This document shows positions 8,336 through 17,000 of a stretch of DNA of 64,000 bases, one piece after another. A program made the translations under genes and the position numbers. The DNA comes from a virus. Each line of letters starts with the position of its first letter. The stretch's first letter is position 1. Below the pieces are notes generated by a model. That model saw nothing but the letters and a program-made list of their open reading frames with translations. It made no database searches and was not told where the DNA came from. The stretch is taken from positions 39,547 to 103,546 of IMG/VR virus record IMGVR_UViG_3300030099_007533; one strand, written 5' to 3'.

Positions 8336-10039
8336 TTAAATACCACTTCCTACAATGTAAAAGTATGAATCGTAAAACTCTTCATAATTATCAAGTCGCG
8401 CCAATATTCTCTGCCCCGGCTCTATAAGATCTAAAACTTCTTGTGTTAATTTTTTAAAATTTAATGCAGAAACTGTTTCTCCAATGTTGTCTAAATAAGA
8501 CACCTCAACGTCTTGTTCCTTCGTTGTTACAAGCTCTAAAATGCTTTGAGGAATTTGAAATCCGATTTTTTCATCCCTTTTTTGATCTGAGTCTCCACAA
8601 TTAACTTTATTAGTTAAACCACCCTGATTAATTTCATCCTCCTTGGTGGATACAACTGAAAAGACTGGTATGGCTTTTAAATTGTTAATTTTTTTAAACG
8701 ATTGTGCAAGAGCGCTTACATACTTTTTATTGCCATCTTCAACATCAGCGGATAAAATACTTTTAAAAAATGTTTGGTTGGTTAAGTTAAAAAACTTGTT
8801 GTTTTTGTCGCTTTTTATTTTTATTTTTTTCTCAAAATTTTGCTCAAAATAATTTGGAAAATAATTTGACGAATAAAAAGAAGGCTTTGTGTATTGTGAG
8901 GATATATGTTGATTTGCCACGACTCTTTCTGTTGCGGAGTCAAGTTTCTCTGAAATTAAAGATGTAATTCCACCAACTAAAAACTCAAAGTCAGCATCAG
9001 AAATTATTTCATAATTGTCAAATAAGCTCTTATATTCACTTGGTATTTGTTCGCCAAAAAATTGTGAAATAATATTAACGACCTCTTGTCTGTTTTTTTC
9101 TTGTTCGGCTCCCAGCATTTGTGTTAGAAGCTTTTCTGCAATGCCAATTGTTATGTCATTAAAATATAATATAATTTTAAGCTCATAATTTGCAAATGGA
9201 TTTAATGTCGGTGTAAAAAAATTGTAAAACTTATATTGATCAGTATTTTGTACTTTAAGTTGTTCAACGCTTTGACTATCAACAATTGCAAGAATATCCT
9301 CAAATTCGTATCCAAAATTTGCTGAATCATAAGTTGAAATTTGCACTTTTGTAGATATTAAAAATTGAGTAAATTGTTGTTCATCTTCTATTTGAATTAA
9401 ATTCGGAAATTTTGTTCTTTCATTAATAAATTTTTGTGCGTCTAAGACATAAAATCCATCAAGATTGTTTTGATTTGAAAACGAGTAAAGAATATCTGAA
9501 GTGTAAGAATTTTCTTTTATAAAATCTGATATAGTCGTTGAATCGCTTTGTTTAAAAACTTGTAGATCTTTTTGCGATACTGATGTGTTTTCTGTTTTAT
9601 CAATTATGTCTTGCCTGTTTACCGAAAACAGAAAAACTTGTCCTGTTTCTATCCCATTGCCAGTTAAAGAAATTAGTATTTTAAAATTTTGACCCGGCGT
9701 TTCTTTCAAATCAACCCTGATGGATCGTATCAACTCTTCAGCCTTAAAAATTATTTCATTTTTATCAAGAGAAAAAAGTTTTTTCCTTGCCGACTTGTTC
9801 AGGATGGACGGAAAGCCAGACTTTTGTAAAGAGATCAAATCATTTTCAGAAAGAGACATAATTTTTACAGTGTCAAAAAACTCATTAATGTTTGTTATGT
9901 TTAAGTCCAAATATAATTTGCCATCTACTTTATAAATATTTGAAGCACTAACGGATGTATCCGCTTCCTCCAATGGAAAAACTTGAATACCAGTTAGATT
10001 ATTTTTTGCTTCAAAATATTTTGTATTATTAACAATCAT
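8336..10039 (-). CDS. Virion structural protein (567 aa), unknown role
   Basis: A 567-residue Asn/Lys/Phe-rich protein without a family I recognise. Charged, helix-prone segments alternate with beta-prone ones, and a segment with several Gln and Glu residues lies near residues 300-335. The C-terminus (GQRILARLDNYEEFYDSYFYIVGSG) looks like a folded beta edge. It follows the 311-aa GDDE-motif protein after 11 nt and precedes the 850-aa gene after 2 nt. The run of structural genes suggests a baseplate or tail part. The long AT-rich sequence is fully open, so it is a real gene. Confidence 0.55.
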   Translation of the reverse strand: MIVNNTKYFEAKNNLTGIQVFPLEEADTSVSASNIYKVDGKLYLDLNITNINEFFDTVKIMSLSENDLISLQKSGFPSILNKSARKKLFSLDKNEIIFKAEELIRSIRVDLKETPGQNFKILISLTGNGIETGQVFLFSVNRQDIIDKTENTSVSQKDLQVFKQSDSTTISDFIKENSYTSDILYSFSNQNNLDGFYVLDAQKFINERTKFPNLIQIEDEQQFTQFLISTKVQISTYDSANFGYEFEDILAIVDSQSVEQLKVQNTDQYKFYNFFTPTLNPFANYELKIILYFNDITIGIAEKLLTQMLGAEQEKNRQEVVNIISQFFGEQIPSEYKSLFDNYEIISDADFEFLVGGITSLISEKLDSATERVVANQHISSQYTKPSFYSSNYFPNYFEQNFEKKIKIKSDKNNKFFNLTNQTFFKSILSADVEDGNKKYVSALAQSFKKINNLKAIPVFSVVSTKEDEINQGGLTNKVNCGDSDQKRDEKIGFQIPQSILELVTTKEQDVEVSYLDNIGETVSALNFKKLTQEVLDLIEPGQRILARLDNYEEFYDSYFYIVGSGI

Positions 10040-10050
10040 ATTCTACTTCC

Positions 10051-10986
10051 CTACACATCAACACATTCATCGTCTACTTTTTCAATTTCCACTTCCTCGT
10101 CTACAAAAGTGAATCCCTCTCTTGCCGCTTCCACTTCCTCATCAGTTGAAATGTTAAAATACCACCCAACAGAAGTTGGATTTAAATTTTCCTCTTCAAA
10201 GTAAAGCTGATCTAAGCTGGCTGTTTGAAAATTGTCTGTGTATCGGTATTTAAACACTTCTAATGTAAAATCCTCTTTACCACTTAAAACATTTTTTTCT
10301 TCGACTGATATTGTAAAATCATTAAACGCTTTATTAAATAAAATAAACGTGTTGTCCCCAGACTTTCTGAAAAGATCTTTAAAATCTATATTTAAATTTT
10401 CTTGAACATCAGAATAGTAAACTGATTCTGTATCATTTTTATCAAACGAAAATTGATTGTAGTCATAACTACAACTTAAAGATAACTGTGGAATTTTTTC
10501 GAAAGATGGTCCAATAGTCCCACCGTGAATGTCGGATGAAGTGAAAGATATTTCTGTTGAGCCTGTGAAAAGAGTTCCGTCGTCAGCAAGTACTTCCCAC
10601 GCAGGTTTATAGTTTGAATATGGAGTAAAAGTCCCCAAACCCTCTATTTGTTTATTTTCTTTTTTAAAGGTGGGAAGGACTGTTATTCCAACCCCTTTTA
10701 AAAACTCATCAAGGAATAATGATAAAGCTTCCTCTTGTAAAACTTGATAGTTTTTTACGCCCTGCTTGGCTGTCGGGGATCTAAGAGTTAATTTATCTTT
10801 TATTCTTGTTTTTATTTCGTTCTGTTCTTCCACAGAGCCAGACCTTATATATTGCAAGTCATAAACAACGTCGTCATCCATAAATTCGTAGTGAGTTGGC
10901 TTAAACCTACCTTGAGATAAAAGCTGACGACCCAATCGTGTTAATTGAACTTCTATTACTTCCTCTTTTTTGTTAAAAAACGTCAT
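10051..10986 (-). CDS. Virion structural protein with LTxxGRQ N-terminal motif (311 aa)
   Basis: Starts MTFFNKKEEVIEVQLTRLGRQLL followed by FKPTHYEFMDDDVVYDL, the same spaced motif found in the 322-aa protein at 4751..5719. The middle contains Ser/Thr-rich beta segments and the C-terminus is strongly acidic (EEVEIEKVDDECVDV). Function is unknown, but the duplicated N-terminal module within one late cluster suggests a shared docking surface in the tail or baseplate. AGAGAAAAATT precedes the ATG as a plausible ribosome-binding site. It lies 26 nt downstream of the giant 2944-aa gene. Confidence 0.58.
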   Translation of the reverse strand: MTFFNKKEEVIEVQLTRLGRQLLSQGRFKPTHYEFMDDDVVYDLQYIRSGSVEEQNEIKTRIKDKLTLRSPTAKQGVKNYQVLQEEALSLFLDEFLKGVGITVLPTFKKENKQIEGLGTFTPYSNYKPAWEVLADDGTLFTGSTEISFTSSDIHGGTIGPSFEKIPQLSLSCSYDYNQFSFDKNDTESVYYSDVQENLNIDFKDLFRKSGDNTFILFNKAFNDFTISVEEKNVLSGKEDFTLEVFKYRYTDNFQTASLDQLYFEEENLNPTSVGWYFNISTDEEVEAAREGFTFVDEEVEIEKVDDECVDV

Positions 10987-11012
10987 AATTTTTCTCTATA
11001 TAATTAGTTGTC

Positions 11013-14000
11013 CTAACATTTCCCTTGAAGTTCCTGCAATCGCCTCAAAGCTTCTGGATCCATAGCATCTCCAACCTCGTTCTGAATTTCTGATAAGATT
11101 TGCAGTTCCGCAAGTTCCTCGTCTGTGCATAACTCTGGGTCACCTGCCTCAACGGATTCGGGGTCTGGACTGTCTGCGTCTATAGCGCCAAAGTCCACTG
11201 CTTCAAAACTGGCAACTGCCGCTGTTGCAAAAGTTGTTGCTGGTGTAGAAACCACTGCCGCAGTTCTTTCTGGCTCAGGAGAAGTAAATTCTGGCTCCCG
11301 CTCTGGCTCTCTTTCTGGCTCAGGCTCTGGTGAGGTAAATGGTATGAAAGTTTCTGGTAGTGGAACAAATTCAAAGCTCTCTGGCTGTTCTGTCACAGGC
11401 TCTGGTCTTGGGCATTTTCTTAATAATTCTTGCAGTCTGTTGGATTCTCTTGGAGTTAGCGTACCCCCAATAGGACCACCCAATGCGCTCTGAGTAGGCT
11501 GGCTTTTATTTATGAGAAGCTGCAACTCTCTTGCGTCCTCGTCAGAACAAACACTTGTTTCTACTTGGCTTGTTGGTTGTAGTTGCGTATTTACTTCTAT
11601 GGGCTGTCCCAAATTAAGTGCTTTAGCCAGTGCGTCTTCTGGTTTGATATATCCTCCACCAGCAATCTGTTTAATTCTATTTGGATTATCGTTCCGCACT
11701 TCAAATTCTACGTCCATCTTTCCAAGCTCAACTAAGCTAAATTGATCGTATGGATAGTTGTAAGAAAAGCGGGATGCACCTGATGTTTTATAGGCGCGGA
11801 CCCCTGTTTTATTTTCAAGCATCTTGTAATAATCGTAGTTTGCCCTCTTTTTGACTTTAAACATTTTCCAGCGTATGTCGTTTGGAATTGAATTTAGACC
11901 ATTATATCTAAAAATTGTTGGTGATAATAATTCTCCATCAACAATCGGGTGTTCTAAGACTACTTTTTGTTTTTGTGCTTTGGTAGCTATTTCTGGCATC
12001 ACTCCTTGCCAGATATTTGCCAAGTCTTGTTTAGTTAAATCACTTGAGAATTCAAAGAAATACATGGCAAAGGGCGGATAAGCTGGTTCAAATGATTGCT
12101 TTGTTCTAAGAATTTGTCTTGCTTCGTCTCTCGTATGAACAAAATCATAGACGGGAGGCAAAACATACTTATCCATTTTCGTGATCATGTTAGAAATTGA
12201 ATCTTCTGTTACTTGGTTATTTCTTACTAAACTATATCTATTTTCAAAAATGTTTATTGGCAATTCAAAAAATTTCTCTTCGCCAGTTTTACAGTCAACA
12301 AAGAAGGGGACCGCACAAACTGCTTCTTCAATCACTTGTCGCGGCTTAATTTTTCCAAACGCTTTAGCCGTTGGTTCAAACCCAACCGCCTGTATTAACG
12401 AACCTGTTAGAGCAGGATTGGTGGTCGTAGTTTCATCCAAACTTATATGAACACGCTTTCTATCAACTGCTGATGCAAGTTCGCCATATTGATGCCACAT
12501 ACCTTGTGTTGCTTCGCCGGGACCAAAAGTTGTAGCGGTGACGTTTACAAAATTTAAAACTGGGCATTCCCATTTAGATCTAATTGTCCATCTATCCTCT
12601 TCTCCTAATTCAAACATGTCAATACTTGCAGTTATTTTCATAAAGTCTGCGCCAGCCACAGCCTCTGATAAATAAGAGGTGTGCTCTATTGTTGAATTGG
12701 CGACAATATCTGCCAAACTAAATGTTGTCTGCCCTCTTCTGTTTGTTGTGGATAGAAGGTTGGTTGGGTCAAACACTAAAGTTGCTTTTGTAAAACCGCC
12801 GCGTGTTACGCCAACGTTTTGTATATTTTTTACAGGACTTGCAGTTGCCTGTGTATAAGAGCCCGGTGGTGCGTGATGATTATATGGGAACGGTCCAAAC
12901 GCTGCTGGGTTACCATATTGTATAAACTCGGATGGGCTTACTATTGTAATATCCATTGCAAATTTTTTGACTTCTGAGCCAACGCTAAGTGGACCTTCAA
13001 ACTGCCATTGTTCTTCAGGTGAAGATTTAAAATTTGTTAAATCATCCAAGAAAAACTCTGGTACCTCAGCAAAAAAGTTGTGTGCCATCAATTCATATAT
13101 GCCGTCACTTCTATTGACAGAACCACTACTATCAATTTGTGTCGATCCGCTGTTAACTATGTGCTCAATCCTACTAACATATTCGCTTGGAGTAATGATC
13201 GCTTCAAATGGGGCAATTGAATTATAGGCTTCTGTCATGCTGGCTGACGGATTTTGTGCTGTAGCGGATTTGTATGGGAACTCGACTGCAAAACCAGCTT
13301 TAATTGAATTTAATCCAATCCCCGGTGCCCAGAACGGCATTAATGTAGTCTCTTGCGAAGCATTGCTCCCCAAAGGAACTGGATCTCCTGAGAAGGCTCC
13401 CGGCAAAGCATATTCTGAATTTGCATGAGAGGATGAAAACTGTTGGGCTAATTGAATAACCCTTTGTTGCGGATAAAATCCTGTCTTTGGAAGTAATTTT
13501 TTAGTTGTATCAAATGTCAGTCTAATTGCAGTTGGTTCGCCATAAAAATCTTTTAATTGTTCAAGGTAAGTTATTTTTTCAGTTTTTCCATAACGCTCAG
13601 AAAAAGAATTGCCAGATAGAGTATCGCTTCCAGTTAAAGAAAAACCATATACCTCTTCTTTAAGAAAGTCACCATCATTTTCACTAATGATCGTGTGAAT
13701 AAAGTCTGAGATGGCAAATTCTGGAATTATTGTCTGATCCTGTCCGATTAGTCTTGTATCTTCTGCAAATTTGTCATAACTTGTGTAAAAAGCTCCAGTC
13801 CCTGCTTGAGCTTGAACTAAATTGTTTGGACGACCCGACCCAGTTGACTCAAACATGTATCTTGCATTTGCCTCTCCATGGCGTTGTGGATCGCCATTTG
13901 AGCCAGTATTTCTCATCAATTCGCCTGATTTCTCTTCTTGAAAAGAACCAGATATACTAACGTCCATGGACCACTGACTGCCATTTATTGTGTAGCCCTG

Positions 14001-17000
14001 TGAGTTAACAAATGTGCTTGCAGTTCGAACCTCTAAATCATCGCTTATCCAGAAAGATACATAGTCTAAACGCTCTCTTGTAGATTCCTTGTAAACATTT
14101 TCATCTTTCGGGTAAACAGTTTCTTTATAATTTATAATATTAAACTTTTGGCTAAACTTATAGAAATCTGTGTTATAGATGTTGACTGCCGGTGTGTCTA
14201 ATTCCAGACTGTAATCTTTAATCTCATTAGACGGGGCTTCATAAACATTGGCATAATAACAAAGATCATTGCCAAGTTCATATTGAATTGTGCCGGTTCC
14301 CTCATCAATAAACTGTTGAACTGGCTTAAATTTAGAAGTGACGGGCGTCTGATTAACAGAGAACTGTGCGCCAAATCTCTCTAATCTCTGTCGGTCATCA
14401 CTTAGCACATCAATTTGATTTCTATATATGTTTTTTCTCTTGTATTCTCTTCCAACTCTATGTTCGCCACCTCTTATTTGTTTAAATGTTGGGTGTTGGT
14501 ATGGACCATTATTGCTCAACAATAGACCGTTTAAAACGTAGGGTGCTGTCGCTGCTGAAAATTCCGGCAAATTATAATAATCACCGGGTCCATCAGAAGT
14601 AGAGGCGGTTGTAAATAAGTTTTTATCCAAAATGACATCGCCAACAATAACGTAATTTGTCCCATTAAATGCAACAGAAACTGGTATATTGCTACCCACA
14701 CCATACTCAATATGACCTTCAGCAATGTATCTTATGTTATCTGAGAAAATATATCCATAGATAGGGGAATAATCACTTGACGAAATATCGGGATTGAAAT
14801 CGCTCGTATTTTGATGGAAAGCTGGGTTTACATTCGTCCCGGTTAACAGACCTGATGTGGAATGCAATGTAGCGTTATTTGGGTATCCTGTTTTTCTTGC
14901 AATCCACGAACTTGCCACCCAACGATATTGCACGTCTGTTCTTGGTATGCCATGACCAACATAAGAATTATCAAAAATAGGCTGAGGTGTATCTAAGGTA
15001 TCTGATAACCTATACACTCCGTTTCTTTGAGTCTTGTAGAAAGCTCCTGATGGCTGTAATAGAACAGAATCATAGCCTCCACTTAAAGTGTGGCGTGTTA
15101 ACAACTCATTGTTGTCTAAGCGAACAATAAGATTCCTATAATTTAGATTGTTGTATGCCGAATATTCTGCTGCCTCCACATCAAGATATGCTAAAGAATT
15201 TACTTCTGGTCCACCGGGGGCGCTAAACCTATTAACAATAACAAACTTATTGCTACCTGTGTGTTCTCTATCTAAGATTCTAAAGTCTTTAAAGAAAAAT
15301 AATCCATCTTCATCATAGCTTAAACTACTTGAAGCATTAACCGAGCCAGTAAAACCATTAGATTTAACGTAGTATCTATTATTTTCTCGACGCCCACTTG
15401 TCTGAATTATTTCATAATCTTTAAAATAATTTGACCCGCTAATATTTTTAATGTTTACAGGTCTTTTAGCTGCTGTTTCTCTTAGCCAAAAACCAAGGGG
15501 TCTATCACTCAAATATTCAGGCTCTGGATTGGATGAAGCGCTGACCATACGAGGGTTGTTAAGATGTATGGTTGTTGGGGTGCTCTCAACTATGTTTAGC
15601 TGGTATCCCTCCTTTCTGATGCGCGGATCAGTTTCTAATAAATTGCCATGGCGATACATATAACCGCCAACATTTTCCTCTGTAAATGGACCTTGAAGAT
15701 TACTGCCCTCGACCCCATTAAAGTCTCTATGTTTTGTCTCAATTTTTATTTCTAAGTTCCTATCAAACAAATATTGTTGATAAGCAGATGTAACTTTAGA
15801 CGCGCTTAAAACATCAAACGGCAAGTATTTTTGTCCAGACAACACTCTTTCGTTTGTTTGGTCTATAATACTTAAAGGAGTTATCCTATTGTCATCATAT
15901 GTTTTATCTGGTGCTTCTTCATAATCATAATATGGTTTCCCATGAACATTTGTGACAGTGGATCTCACATGCATAGAAATTCCATCTTGTCCAACTGTTC
16001 CACTTGACACCCTAAATGAATTTGGAAAATAATTTTTTCTATTTTCACCAGCGAAGCCAACATTCGTTCCAATCGCTCTTGTAGCATCGGCTCTAAAAAC
16101 ATATGGTGTTTGACGGGATCCAGTAACTACTTGGAATTGATTTATTCTTGTTTGTGCTCTATTAACATCAACACTATCAACACCACTCGCTAAAAACTCG
16201 CCGGGACCTCTTTCAACTCTGGTGTTGTACCAAAAAGTTGCATCGCCTTGCCTCATGGTTGAGACTTCATTTGGCGCTCTAATTTCTTGAGTTATATAAG
16301 GTAATTCAGAGGCTTTTGGCTTCGGTCTAAGACTTGTTCTTTCTCGACGGCGTTTTGCCTTTCTAATTTCCTCTGGTAATTTCTTAGAAATGTTTATATT
16401 ATTACCAGCCGGAATGGTTAAATCGAGGTCGGGTGATGCGGGGATTGTTAAACTGGGATCATTACAATTTTCTCCCTTGCAGGGATTGTCCTCTGGGGGC
16501 TTTATAAAGTCTTCTTTTTTATATTCTTTAAGGGAAATATATTTATGAATATATTTGCTTCTTTCCAATATATGGCTTTCAACTATATTTCTAACTTTGT
16601 CAGAAGTTTTTGAAGACGCCGGAATTAAGTTTGATATCACGCTTTCTAAAGCGCCATCAAGCCACTTATATAAATTAACAAATTTATCTAAATCAGGATC
16701 ATTTTTAATATTTTCAAAAAATAATTCTCTTAGTTTTTCCAAGTTTTTGTAATTTGGTCTGTACATGTTGACCGGGTTGCCAATCAAACTATTGAAATCA
16801 CTAATTGACGCAAAGAAGCCCAACATTTCTCTTGAGATTGTATCGTACAAGCTTGTTTCAACTGCAAAATAATATTTGCTTGGGCGGCTCTCTCTTGTAA
16901 ACAAAGAATCATCACCTTCCCTGATTTCAACTAAATCTGAACTGTATAAATTCTCTGGCAACTGTTGTTTTGCAGCATCGACAAATAAGAAGTCTACGAC

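Noticed and set aside
11125-11493. 122-residue Ser/Gly-rich plus-strand ORF
   Set aside because: It is the reverse of the Pro/Glu-rich linker of the giant virion protein, where repetitive codons leave the opposite frame open.
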